Assembly (NCBI GenBank): GCA_964361075.1
Contig: CAYHZL010000025.1
Location: 1 to 27,587, forward strand
DNA: 27,587 bases
Direction: 5' to 3'
Source of the DNA: CAYHZL01 sp964361075
Lineage (GTDB): Bacteria > Bacteroidota > Ignavibacteria > UBA10030 > UBA8401
Made by a program: the position numbers and the translations under genes. This document shows positions 1 to 8,184 of the stretch, one piece after another. The notes below the pieces were generated by a model. That model searched no databases and was not told the DNA's origin. It worked only from the letters and a program-made list of their open reading frames with translations. Each line of letters starts with the position of its first letter. The stretch's first letter is position 1.

Positions 1-21
1 CCTGCGGCGGATCGCAATGAC
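1..21. repeat. Right end of a CATTGCG-type intergenic repeat, cut by the window edge
   Basis: The first bases end in ATCGCAATGAC, which matches the inverse of the GTCATTGCGAG end of the complete element at 14460-14591. Only the terminal part is inside the window, so the rest cannot be described. Bases 22-134 hold no recognisable gene and lead into the first CDS. Confidence 0.35.
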
Positions 22-134
22 ATCACTCAAGAGAACCTTTTTAGAGTAGACTCATCTATTAATTCATAAAAATGTTTTATATTTTTTTTCATAATGTTAC
101 AATAAACAAGTTACTCTTTATTCGGGGACAATTT

Positions 135-2561
135 ATGTTTTCTTCAACCTTTAAAAAGAAATTTTTTTATCTCACCGTTATTTCTGTTTTTTTTGCTGCA
201 CTTTCCTTTGGTCAAACACGAGAGCAAATAAAAATGCAGGCGGAAAGCTCTTTGCAGAAAATGTCTTCCGAAGAGATTGAAAAAAAACTGAAAGAAGTTG
301 GTCTAACAAAAGAAGAAGCAACAATCCGAGCGAAAGAATACGGTCTGAATTTAGAAGAGTATCTAACTAGAGTAAATCCGGGGTTTGTGCAACAGGGTCA
401 ACAGTCGGACAACAAAGAAACATTCAATACATACAAACCGGTTACGCCAATGAGGTCGCAGCGTATTCCTCAAGAAAACGAAGATCAACCAAAAACAAAA
501 TTATCAATTCCGGGATTTGCAAACCGCAGAGGAATAGATGCAATAATTGCTCCGTTTGGATACGACATCTTTCAATACTCATCATCAACATTTGAACCGG
601 TAACAAATACGGCAACACCACAAAATTACACGCTCGGTCCCGGCGATGAAGTTCTCGTTTCAGTGTGGGGTGATGTACAATTATACTATCAGCTCACAGT
701 AAACAAAGAAGGCAATATTATTGTGCCGACTGTTGGACCCGTTGTTGCAAACGGATTAACGATTCAACAATTTCGCGAAAAATTATTAAGACGAATGTCG
801 TCTAATTATGCCGGATTGAAAAATGGCGAAAGCGGCGCTACATCATTTTTAGATGTTTCAATCGGAAAATTAAAAACGATTCAAGTTTTTGTTTTAGGTG
901 AAGTAGTAAAGCCCGGCTCGTATGCGTTGTCTTCGCTGGCGACGGTGATGCAGGCATTATATTTTTCCGGCGGTCCAACCATGAATGGAACACTGCGCGA
1001 TATTCAGGTAAACCGCGAAGGCAAAACACTTCCGTTAATTGATCTGTATAATTACATTTTAAAAGGTGATAAATCGAAAGACATTCGTCTGCAAGATGGC
1101 GATGTTGTATTTGTGAATCCTGTTGGGAAAAGAGTTGCTGTTACCGGCGATGTTGTTCGTCCGGCAGTGTATGAATTAAAAGAGAAAGAAACATTAAGCG
1201 CACTTATCATGTTGGCTGGTGGACTTCGGTTTGATGCTTATTTTAATCGTCTGCATGTTGAGCGTGTCGTCCCTTTTAATCAGCGCAAGTTGCATGCTAA
1301 AAATATTTTGGATATTGATTTAAATTTTGAAACGCTGAGTGAGTTACAAAAAAGTACCTCTGTGATGGAAGATGGCGACATTGTAACAATCAATAAAGTT
1401 TCAGATCTCGCTGAAAACAAAGTGGAGATTACCGGCAATATTCGTAAACCGGGACCGTATCAGTTAAAGCCAGGGATGCGCATTCGTGATTTAATTGCTA
1501 TCGCTGATAGTTTTCAACGAAATACATTTAGTGAGCGCGGCACGCTGTTCCGACTTCTTCCAAACTTAAAAAGAGAAATAATTTCCTTCAACCCTAAAAA
1601 AACAATTGAAGGAAATGCCGTAGATAATATTGTATTGCAAAATGAAGACAGTCTTGTCATCTACAAGGAAAGCCAATTTCTTCCGAGCCACATTGTAAAA
1701 ATCAATGGTGCAGTGCGAAATCCCGGAACGTATACTCGCAACGAAAAAATGACTGTTGCTGATTTGATTGTGCTTGCCGGTGGACTTGCGGAAGATGCAT
1801 CGTACGAAGGAATTGAAATCTCACATTTAGATACAACGAACGATATGAAATATGTAACAATAGAAAAAATTTCTATTGGACGAGATTACTGGGATAATAA
1901 TAATGGTCAACGATATTTTTTGTCGGATTTTGATGTTGTCTTCATTCCTAAAAATCCGTACATCGGAAGCCAACAGACAGTCTTTGTTGCCGGTATGGTT
2001 ATGTACCCCGGGCAATATCAAATTCAAAACAGAAATGAACGTGTGTCGGATATTTTGAAACGTGCCGGAGGATTTCGTGAAGGCGGCTATGTGGACGGTG
2101 CAGAATTTTATAGAAAGAAAAACAATGCAGGGAAAATCACGTTGGATTTCAAAAAAATTCTTGACGATCCTAAAGTTGCGGATAATCTTTTAGTTGAAGA
2201 TTTGGATTCTATTTACATCGGTCAAAAAATGGATATCGTTACAATTTTAGGTGCAGTCTATGTTCCGGGAACTACAGCATACCAAAAAGGTGTGAGTCTA
2301 GATTACTATATAGCACAAGGCGGCGGTTTTACAGATGAAGCCAACGTATCGGCGACTGTTGTATTTCTTCCAAATGGAAAAAAATGGGAACCGTCATGGT
2401 GGATTTTTCCTGATCCAGAAATTTTGGCTGGAAGCAGAATATACGTACCAAAGAAAATAGAGAGGGAAGATAAAACACTTCCTGTTCTCGCTCAGTTAGC
2501 AACTATTCTGGCAAGTCTTGCGGCAGTAACGGTTGCACTTGTTCAAGTAACAAAAAAATAA
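135..2561 (+). CDS. Polysaccharide export outer-membrane protein with multiple SLBB domains (Wza-like)
   Basis: This is probably the outer-membrane channel for exported capsule or exopolysaccharide. The start at 135 is preferred over an upstream ATG at 72 because GGGGA lies six bases before it and translation then opens directly with a signal peptide (MFSSTFKKK, a hydrophobic stretch, ALSFGQ). A Poly_export domain begins near residue 166 (YTLGPGDEVLVSVWGD). About six SLBB-type beta-grasp repeats follow, each opening with a G-x-V-x-x-PG-like turn (for example VLGEVVKPGSY, ITGNIRKPGPY, INGAVRNPGTY, VAGMVMYPGQY). The protein is 808 residues, much longer than E. coli Wza (about 380), because of the extra SLBB units. 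A hydrophobic helix near the C-terminus (about 782-804, before VTKK) may insert in the membrane, like the Wza C-terminal helix. No lipobox cysteine is seen. The Wzz-like gene follows after 17 bp. Confidence 0.9.
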   Translation: MFSSTFKKKFFYLTVISVFFAALSFGQTREQIKMQAESSLQKMSSEEIEKKLKEVGLTKEEATIRAKEYGLNLEEYLTRVNPGFVQQGQQSDNKETFNTYKPVTPMRSQRIPQENEDQPKTKLSIPGFANRRGIDAIIAPFGYDIFQYSSSTFEPVTNTATPQNYTLGPGDEVLVSVWGDVQLYYQLTVNKEGNIIVPTVGPVVANGLTIQQFREKLLRRMSSNYAGLKNGESGATSFLDVSIGKLKTIQVFVLGEVVKPGSYALSSLATVMQALYFSGGPTMNGTLRDIQVNREGKTLPLIDLYNYILKGDKSKDIRLQDGDVVFVNPVGKRVAVTGDVVRPAVYELKEKETLSALIMLAGGLRFDAYFNRLHVERVVPFNQRKLHAKNILDIDLNFETLSELQKSTSVMEDGDIVTINKVSDLAENKVEITGNIRKPGPYQLKPGMRIRDLIAIADSFQRNTFSERGTLFRLLPNLKREIISFNPKKTIEGNAVDNIVLQNEDSLVIYKESQFLPSHIVKINGAVRNPGTYTRNEKMTVADLIVLAGGLAEDASYEGIEISHLDTTNDMKYVTIEKISIGRDYWDNNNGQRYFLSDFDVVFIPKNPYIGSQQTVFVAGMVMYPGQYQIQNRNERVSDILKRAGGFREGGYVDGAEFYRKKNNAGKITLDFKKILDDPKVADNLLVEDLDSIYIGQKMDIVTILGAVYVPGTTAYQKGVSLDYYIAQGGGFTDEANVSATVVFLPNGKKWEPSWWIFPDPEILAGSRIYVPKKIEREDKTLPVLAQLATILASLAAVTVALVQVTKK

Positions 2562-2578
2562 ACTAAATAAAACAGACT

Positions 2579-3583
2579 ATGGAAAACAGCAAAATTCAAC
2601 AAGAAGAAATACAAACTTCATCAATTGATATATTAGCTATTCTTAAATTATTTTGGAATAGTAAGAAAAAAATTGGAATGATTGTCGGAGTGGTAACTGT
2701 ATTGGCAATTGCATACAGTTTAATTTTGCCGGAAACATTTATTTCTACAGCGGTGCTCTTGCCGGAATCCGATAAAAGCAAAATGGCTTCACTTGGCGGG
2801 TTGTCTGATTTGGCTTCTCTTGCCGGAGTTAACGTTGGCGGCGAAGGATCACTTGTCAAACTCTATCCAACAATTATCAAAAGTGAAGCGGTATTGAAAG
2901 ATGTCATCTATCATCAATATCAGACCAAAAAATATTCTCAACCGGTGAATTTAATTGAGTATTGGAAAATTGAAGCAAAGACCAGAGAGATGGAATATGA
3001 AGCCGCATTAAAATCGCTTCGAACCGGCTTAGATATTCAGATGGATAATAAAACGAATGTTATTACTCTTACTATCGAAACGAATGAGGCGCAGCTTTCG
3101 GCGGATATATTAAATACAGTTATTGCTGGATTGGATAAATTTATTCGTGAAAAGAAAACAACCAACGCGACAAAGCAGCGCGAATTTGTTGAAGGTCGTC
3201 TTGCCGATGTAAAACATGATTTGGAAAAATCCGAAGATCAACTTAAAACATTTCGTGAAACAAATAGACAAGTTGGTCCAAGTTCACCCTCATTGCTGCT
3301 TCAGCAAGAACGTCTTATTCGTGACGTGCAAATTAATGTTGCGCTCTTTACTGAATTAAGAAAACAACAAGAAATTGTCAAGATCGAAGAAGTAAAGAAC
3401 CTGCCTATTATCAATGTTATGGATCCGGCACGTCCCGCGGCAAGAAAGGATAAACCAAAACGAGCTATCATAGTTTTAACTTCATTCTTTCTTAGTGCAA
3501 TTGCAGGTCTCGGATATGTTTTTGTCCGCCAACAGTACGGGAACACGATTGCAAATCTTATTACAGATTTTAAGAATAAATAA
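2579..3583 (+). CDS. Wzz/GumC-type chain-length determinant, no kinase domain
   Basis: This inner-membrane polysaccharide co-polymerase probably regulates polymer length and couples to the exporter encoded just upstream. It is 334 residues. TM1 lies about 32-50 (GMIVGVVTVLAIAYSLIL), followed by the Wzz family opening (PETFISTAVLLPES). A long charged, probably coiled-coil segment spans about 195-275. A proline-rich MDPARPAARKDKPKR stretch precedes TM2 at about 296-316, which is the normal Wzz layout. The cytoplasmic tail is only about 15 residues and there is no Walker A motif, so the tyrosine-kinase half found in many Wzc proteins is absent. The gene sits 17 bp after the SLBB gene and ahead of a terminator, so the two form a compact operon. 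Glycosyltransferases are not in the window. Confidence 0.85.
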   Translation: MENSKIQQEEIQTSSIDILAILKLFWNSKKKIGMIVGVVTVLAIAYSLILPETFISTAVLLPESDKSKMASLGGLSDLASLAGVNVGGEGSLVKLYPTIIKSEAVLKDVIYHQYQTKKYSQPVNLIEYWKIEAKTREMEYEAALKSLRTGLDIQMDNKTNVITLTIETNEAQLSADILNTVIAGLDKFIREKKTTNATKQREFVEGRLADVKHDLEKSEDQLKTFRETNRQVGPSSPSLLLQQERLIRDVQINVALFTELRKQQEIVKIEEVKNLPIINVMDPARPAARKDKPKRAIIVLTSFFLSAIAGLGYVFVRQQYGNTIANLITDFKNK

Positions 3584-3626
3584 GTACTGAAAGTTACAGT
3601 CAGCAAAAAAAACTTTAAAAACATAG

Positions 3627-3657
3627 CGGCGAGCAAACTACTCGCCGTTTCTCTTTT
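3627..3657 (+). terminator. Rho-independent terminator after the export operon
   Basis: A 7-bp perfect stem CGGCGAG/CTCGCCG with a 7-base loop is followed by the T-rich run TTTCTCTTTT. It lies 43 bp after the Wzz-like stop. The T tract ends exactly at the ATG of the next gene, which is unusual. Confidence 0.8.
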
Positions 3658-4122
3658 ATGTCCCGAGCTATAATTCTTTCTTTCATATTCTTCTGGTGTG
3701 TGCTGATTGTTGTTACGCCTGTTCTATTCTCGTTCGATGGTACAGCGCATACCATCGCAATAGTGTTATACAAATTTTATTCTACTGTGTGTCATCAGTT
3801 TGATTCACATTCATTTCATCTTTGTGGAAATAAATTTGCAGTCTGTATTCGCTGCAGTTCAATTTATTTCGGATTTTTTCTTGGAGGAATATTTTTGCCG
3901 ATGATAAAAAAAATGGTACGCCAAAAATTTTCTTCTTTACAAATTATTTTTTTTGCATCTTTGCCAATGCTTGTTGATGTCTTGTGTTCGTGGTGTGGCA
4001 TTCACGAAAGCACAACAACAACGAAAATGATAAGCGGAGGAATGTTCGGCGTGTTGATTGCGTACGTGCTTATTCCGGAACTTGTAGATATTGATGTTAT
4101 GAGACGTATAAACCGTACATAA
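3658..4122 (+). CDS. DUF2085 family membrane protein
   Basis: The function of this family is unknown. The signature is a cysteine-rich loop: CHQ at residues 45-47, then LCGN at 55-58, then VCIRCSS at 62-68 followed by IYFGFFLGG, which matches the DUF2085 pattern CHQ..(P/D).RSF...G...CxRCxGIYxG. The protein has 154 residues, with hydrophobic segments around 5-25, 60-85, 95-115 and 125-145. The ATG directly follows the T tract of the terminator at 3627-3657, and no Shine-Dalgarno sequence is visible. Either the message is leaderless with a promoter overlapping the hairpin, or expression depends on read-through. The family call is fairly secure; the start is the least certain part. Confidence 0.75.
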   Translation: MSRAIILSFIFFWCVLIVVTPVLFSFDGTAHTIAIVLYKFYSTVCHQFDSHSFHLCGNKFAVCIRCSSIYFGFFLGGIFLPMIKKMVRQKFSSLQIIFFASLPMLVDVLCSWCGIHESTTTTKMISGGMFGVLIAYVLIPELVDIDVMRRINRT

Positions 4123-4205
4123 AGTGATGCCATGACTGAATCAATAAATTTTTTGTGAAATAATTTGTTTACGGATAAATTTGAAAGAAAAGTCATGGCA
4201 TCACT
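4123..4205. repeat. Perfect 15-bp inverted repeat with 53-bp spacer
   Basis: AGTGATGCCATGACT at 4123-4137 and its exact reverse complement AGTCATGGCATCACT at 4191-4205 face each other. The left arm begins at the first base after the DUF2085 stop codon; the right arm contains the ATG of the possible micro-ORF at 4195. No T run follows, so it is not a classical terminator. It may be an RNA hairpin, an operator or a remnant of a small element. Confidence 0.7.
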
Positions 4206-4278
4206 GTTTAGCCATATAAGTTTTGACGGCTACGATAAAGTTGTTGAAAATGTAATTCATCGATCAACAAAAGATTAA
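4195..4278 (+). CDS. Possible 27-residue micro-ORF (hypothetical)
   Basis: The reading frame gives MASLFSHISFDGYDKVVENV and then IHRSTKD before TAA, 12 bp upstream of the next gene. The composition is protein-like, and the same frame stays open back to 4159, which would add about 12 residues but offers only a poor TTG start. The ATG lies inside the right arm of the 15-bp inverted repeat, so a folded message could hide it. GAAAGAAAAG precedes the ATG as a weak purine-rich stretch. It could equally be the tail of a decayed gene or chance. No function can be given. Confidence 0.3.
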   Translation: MASLFSHISFDGYDKVVENVIHRSTKD

Positions 4279-4290
4279 TAATACTATTCT

Positions 4291-4788
4291 ATGAAAATAA
4301 AACCAGATCACATGATGCCTGCACTGTATGGCGGGCTTATCGTTGCAGCATTTTGGGCAATACCCGGATTAAATCTCATCAATTGTTTTTGCTGTGCAGG
4401 AGTGATGATTGGCGGATTTTTATCAGTTGCATTGTATGAACGGGAATTGAATCCTGCAACCGAGATGCTAACGCGAAATGATTGCATTCGTTTAGGATTA
4501 CTAACTGCGGTGTTTGCGTCTGTTGCCGCGGTTGCCATTACCATTGCTACAACATTATTGTTTGGCAACGTTGCGTTGGAAATTATGGAAAAAATTATTT
4601 ATCGCATGCACGTTGATCTTACTCCTGAAATGCAAGAGCTATTGAATCAAGCCGAGCATCAAACAATTACACCGCTGAGCGCATTCTTTTCGCTCTTTGT
4701 GTACATCATTCCGAATTCAATTTTTTGCGTGTTGGGTGCGTTGTTGGGATGGACAGCTCTGAAGCCGAAACAAAATCAATCAATGTGA
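4291..4788 (+). CDS. Small integral membrane protein, unrecognised family
   Basis: I do not recognise this 165-residue protein. It has hydrophobic segments at about 10-28 and 30-48 (around NCFCCAGVMIGG), 68-92 (LLTAVFASVAAVAITIATTLLFG) and 133-157 (FFSLFVYIIPNSIFCVLGALLGW), so roughly four membrane spans with a soluble loop near 95-125 (HVDLTPEMQELLNQAEHQ). The adjacent cysteines in NCFCC are conserved-looking but not diagnostic. It may be co-expressed with the DUF2085 protein or the micro-ORF upstream. Its last codons, KPKQNQSM and stop, are encoded by a strong palindrome (4765-4799). Confidence 0.75.
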   Translation: MKIKPDHMMPALYGGLIVAAFWAIPGLNLINCFCCAGVMIGGFLSVALYERELNPATEMLTRNDCIRLGLLTAVFASVAAVAITIATTLLFGNVALEIMEKIIYRMHVDLTPEMQELLNQAEHQTITPLSAFFSLFVYIIPNSIFCVLGALLGWTALKPKQNQSM

Positions 4789-4799
4789 TTTTGTTTCGG
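4765..4799. terminator. Hairpin at convergent gene ends (terminator-like, no T tract)
   Basis: CCGAAACAAAATCA and TGATTTTGTTTCGG form a perfect 14-bp stem with a 7-base loop. The stem overlaps the stop codon of the membrane-protein gene and lies 20 bp beyond the stop of the histidine kinase on the other strand. No run of T follows on either strand, so intrinsic termination is only likely, not shown. It could also serve as a 3' stabiliser. Confidence 0.45.
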
Positions 4800-4818
4800 G
4801 GAATGACGTGCGGTAAGT

Positions 4819-6042
4819 TTATGCTTTTAAAGAAATACGAAACGTTGTACCAATTCCCACCTTGCTGTCTTTAACAGTTAATTTTCCTTTGTGGTACGTT
4901 TCAATAATTCTTTTTGAAAGACTCAGTCCCAATCCCCAACCTCTTTTTTTCGTCGAAAATCCCGGGCGAAAAATATCTTTTCGTACTGACTGATCAATTC
5001 CTTTTCCGGTATCGGTAACATCTACAAAAATATTTTTATTCGAAGAAGAAAGAACAAATGTAATATTCCCCTTGCCATCTTCCATTGCATCAAGTCCGTT
5101 TTTGATCAAGTTTTCAATTACCCATTCAAACAGTTCGCGATTTATTTTTGCGGTAATCGTATCCGGGGAAGTAATTGCAATTCCGATTTTTTTTCCCATC
5201 TGTGGAATTCTTTTTTCGAAATACGCAATAACTTTTTCGATGACCTCTCTAATATTTTCTACTTTCAAATCTGGCTTCGAGCCGATTTTTGAAAAACGAT
5301 TCGCAACTCTATTTAAACGCTGAACATCGCTCTCCATCTCTTCTATATTTTTATACAACTGAAGATGGCGCTGTACGCCATCACGTACAGCGTGATTGTC
5401 CTGCGATTGTAATTTGAGTAGCTCAATCCAACCCATCAGACTGGAAAGCGGCGTGCCAAGTTGATGTGCTGTTTCGCGCGCCATGCCGACCCAAATATTA
5501 CTTTGCTCGTTTCGTTTAATGTAACTGAAACCAATGTAGCCGATGAGAATAAACAAACTGCCAATAGTGATTTCGATATACGGCAGCCAGCGCAATTGCT
5601 GTATCAGCGGTGATTCACCGTAATGTACTTTTTGAAGAATAATGGTGTCTTGGTATGCAACGACAATTGGTTTGTTGCTCGCATCCATTTCATCAATTGT
5701 GTGAAATAAAAAAATATTTTTTTGATCTTCAGAAAGCGTCGAATCAACTAAAACATTTTTTACTGTCAGAATTTCTTTTCCGGTTTTATCGGTTAAGATA
5801 ACAGGAAAATCTATTGTGCGAATGACCTGATCGAAAATAAAACTATAATCGCCCGATGCTTCACTATTGGCAACATATTCAATTGATTTGGCATACAGAT
5901 TTGCTACTTCACGTTCTTTTGCTTGAAGCTTACCAACAAGATTGTGTGTGTACACTAAAATGGGAACAGCAATACCAAACGCTGCAACAAGAAGCGCTAC
6001 TTTAATGTTGCTCGATTTTGGGTTGCGTGTTGTGTTGAACAT
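4819..6042 (-). CDS. Membrane sensor histidine kinase, orphan
   Basis: This is the sensor of a two-component system, 407 residues, in the inner membrane. TM1 spans about 14-33, a periplasmic sensing region about 35-145 (no domain recognised), and TM2 about 150-170. A short linker leads to the HisKA helix with the phosphoacceptor His193 in ETAHQLGTPLSSL. The ATPase domain shows the N box (NLIKNGLDAM), G1 box (DTGKGID), F box (FRPGFSTKK) and G2 box (RGWGLGLSLSKRI), so it looks catalytically complete. No HAMP domain is evident between TM2 and the His box. It starts 6 bp after the purA stop on the same strand, so it is probably translated from the purA message. No response regulator lies in the window. 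The ligand is unknown. Confidence 0.9.
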   Translation of the reverse strand: MFNTTRNPKSSNIKVALLVAAFGIAVPILVYTHNLVGKLQAKEREVANLYAKSIEYVANSEASGDYSFIFDQVIRTIDFPVILTDKTGKEILTVKNVLVDSTLSEDQKNIFLFHTIDEMDASNKPIVVAYQDTIILQKVHYGESPLIQQLRWLPYIEITIGSLFILIGYIGFSYIKRNEQSNIWVGMARETAHQLGTPLSSLMGWIELLKLQSQDNHAVRDGVQRHLQLYKNIEEMESDVQRLNRVANRFSKIGSKPDLKVENIREVIEKVIAYFEKRIPQMGKKIGIAITSPDTITAKINRELFEWVIENLIKNGLDAMEDGKGNITFVLSSSNKNIFVDVTDTGKGIDQSVRKDIFRPGFSTKKRGWGLGLSLSKRIIETYHKGKLTVKDSKVGIGTTFRISLKA

Positions 6043-6048
6043 TGAAGT

Positions 6049-7320
6049 TTATTTACGCACAATTGTTTGGTCTCTTCGCGGACCTACCGACACAAGCGAA
6101 ATACGAACGCCGGAAAGTTTTTCAATTGTTTCGATGTAGCGCACTGTATTTTTAGGAAGCTCTTTCATTTTTTTTACTTCCGATATTTTTGCGTTCCATC
6201 CGCGATATGTTTGATACACCGGTTCGAGATGTTCGAGCGTTGCCACATCTGTTGGAAATGCTTTTAATATTTTTCCATCTTTTTTGTATGCAGTGCAGAT
6301 TTTTATTTCATCAAATTCATCCAGCACATCCAACTTGGTTAATGCAATTTCGCTGATGCCGTTCACCATAATAGAATATTTCAAACTTACCATATCAAGC
6401 CAGCCACAGCGGCGCGGTCTTCCGGTGGTTGCGCCAAATTCATGTCCGATTGCTCGGAGACGCTCGCCGGTTGCTTCAGTTAATTCCGTGGGGAATGGAC
6501 CATTACCAACGCGCGTGGAATATGCTTTGGCAATTCCGATAATATTTTTTACAGCAGTTGGCGGAATTCCTAATCCTGTGCAAGCGCCGCCGCTTGTCGG
6601 ATTAGAAGATGTAACATACGGATATGTTCCGTGGTCAACATCCAACAACGCGCCTTGTGCACCTTCGGCAAGAATTTTTTTCTTCTTGCGCAATGCATCG
6701 TTGAGATATGCAGAGGTGTCGGTAATAAAGCCGTCTATCTGTTTATCAAATTCCTGATACTCGTTGATGATGGTATCAATGTTAAGTTCAGCGGAGCCGT
6801 ATATTTTTTTAAGAAGTTGGTTTTTCTCTTCGATGTTAGCGCGAAGTTTTTCCGCCAACACTTTTCTGTCGAGTAAGTCAACGACTCGAATTCCTGTGCG
6901 TGTGTACTTATCAATGTACGCCGGACCAATACCGCGGCCCGTTGTTCCAATCTTTTGCGAACCTTGTTCTCGAATGGAATCCAACAATTTGTGATACGGC
7001 ATAATTAAATGTGCATTATGGCTGATGAACAATCGTCCGTCTATATTAATGCCGAACGATTTGATCATTGTAATTTCATCCATCAATGCAATCGGATCAA
7101 TAACAACACCGTTTCCTATGACGCACTTTACATGTGTATGAAAAATTCCGGATGGGATGAGATGCAAGACATATTCCTTTTTGCCGATCACAACGGTGTG
7201 TCCGGCATTGGCGCCGCCTTGGTAGCGGGCAACGATATCAATATCATCACTCAACATATCAACAATTTTTCCTTTACCTTCATCGCCCCATTGAGCGCCC
7301 ACAATAATATTTACCGGCAT
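6049..7320 (-). CDS. purA: Adenylosuccinate synthetase
   Basis: PurA catalyses GTP-dependent conversion of IMP and aspartate to adenylosuccinate, the first committed step to AMP. The start at 7320 gives MPVNIIVGAQWGDEGKGK, where Asp13 and, in GGANAGHTVV, His41 match the catalytic pair known from E. coli PurA. Further signatures are RGIGPAYIDKYTRTGIR (IMP site), EGAQGALLDVDHGTYPYVTS, SGGACTGLG and TKLDVLDEFDEI. Length is 423 residues, normal for the family (E. coli 432). An in-frame ATG at 7410 would add 30 residues with no family match and was rejected. A histidine kinase follows after 6 bp; the divergent sigma-factor gene begins at 7474. Confidence 0.97.
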   Translation of the reverse strand: MPVNIIVGAQWGDEGKGKIVDMLSDDIDIVARYQGGANAGHTVVIGKKEYVLHLIPSGIFHTHVKCVIGNGVVIDPIALMDEITMIKSFGINIDGRLFISHNAHLIMPYHKLLDSIREQGSQKIGTTGRGIGPAYIDKYTRTGIRVVDLLDRKVLAEKLRANIEEKNQLLKKIYGSAELNIDTIINEYQEFDKQIDGFITDTSAYLNDALRKKKKILAEGAQGALLDVDHGTYPYVTSSNPTSGGACTGLGIPPTAVKNIIGIAKAYSTRVGNGPFPTELTEATGERLRAIGHEFGATTGRPRRCGWLDMVSLKYSIMVNGISEIALTKLDVLDEFDEIKICTAYKKDGKILKAFPTDVATLEHLEPVYQTYRGWNAKISEVKKMKELPKNTVRYIETIEKLSGVRISLVSVGPRRDQTIVRK

Positions 7321-7473
7321 AGTTTCGTTTCCGTAGAGAGTGTTTTTAAAATGTGAAAAATCTATATCAGTATAAAAAAAAATGGAAGTAATCTCAACCA
7401 AAATTAGCAACTTCGTTGTATTGCAATTCCTCGTAAATTTTTCTAATTTCTTTCAGCACAATTTTAATTCCCG

Positions 7474-8136
7474 ATGGCGAAAGCACAACGAAGTTCTTCA
7501 CAGCAACATATCGCAACTGCCAAACAAAAAGCGGATGCACTTGCACAACGCAAACTTGAATCGCGCGCCGGTGATTCAAAATTAATTAAAGCTGCGCTTG
7601 CCGGAAAGCAAGTTGCCTTCCGCGCGATTATGAGTAAATACCACGATCAAATTTACCATCTATTATATCGCATGGTGCATAAAAAAGATGAGGTGGAAGA
7701 TTTAACGCAGGAAGCATTTATTAAAGCTTTTGCATCGTTAAAAAATTTTAACGAAGAGTACGCCTTTTCCACCTGGCTCTATAAAATTGCAACAAACAAT
7801 TGCATAGATTACATCCGCAAGCGAAAACTGCAGACATTTTCCATTAATAAACCAATTGAATCTGCTGACGGCGATTTCACTTTTGAAATTCCTGATTCTT
7901 CGTATGAACCCGACAGAGAACTTATTGCGCGGCAACGCACCACACTAATAGAAGAAGCTGTCAATTCGCTTCCTGAAAAATACCGTATCGTAATTCTAAT
8001 GCGGCACACGGAAGACAAAGACTATCATCAAATTTCCAAAGAACTAAAAATCCCTATCGGAACAGTAAAGGCGCATATTTTCCGGGCGCGCGAAATTCTA
8101 AACAAAGCACTTCGTAAAAAAATTCATCTCTATTAA
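7474..8136 (+). CDS. ECF-type RNA polymerase sigma factor (sigma-70 family)
   Basis: This protein directs RNA polymerase to an alternative promoter set. It is 220 residues with a roughly 45-residue basic N-terminal extension. Region 2 spans about 50-118 (MSKYHDQIYHLLYRMV, DLTQEAFIKAFASL, FSTWLYKIATNNCIDYIRKRK). Region 4 spans about 150-212 (LPEKYRIVILMRHTEDKDYHQISKEL, helix-turn-helix KIPIGTVKAHIFRARE). No region 3 is present, as expected for the ECF class. ATG 7474 is the first start after an in-frame TAA at 7465; no clear Shine-Dalgarno is seen. ECF genes are usually followed by an anti-sigma gene. Here the next 230 bp hold a MITE and then an unrelated secreted protein, so the regulator is elsewhere or absent. 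Confidence 0.92.
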   Translation: MAKAQRSSSQQHIATAKQKADALAQRKLESRAGDSKLIKAALAGKQVAFRAIMSKYHDQIYHLLYRMVHKKDEVEDLTQEAFIKAFASLKNFNEEYAFSTWLYKIATNNCIDYIRKRKLQTFSINKPIESADGDFTFEIPDSSYEPDRELIARQRTTLIEEAVNSLPEKYRIVILMRHTEDKDYHQISKELKIPIGTVKAHIFRAREILNKALRKKIHLY

Positions 8137-8184
8137 TTCGGCAGCATGCAACTCTTCTTACTTTTTCTCGTAACGATTATAGAG

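Noticed and set aside
72..134. Upstream start for the SLBB gene
   Set aside because: It would place 21 residues without family match before the signal peptide; the ATG at 135 has GGGGA six bases upstream.
6284..6757. 157-codon ORF opposite purA
   Set aside because: It lies antisense to conserved purA motifs and has no recognisable domain or ribosome site.
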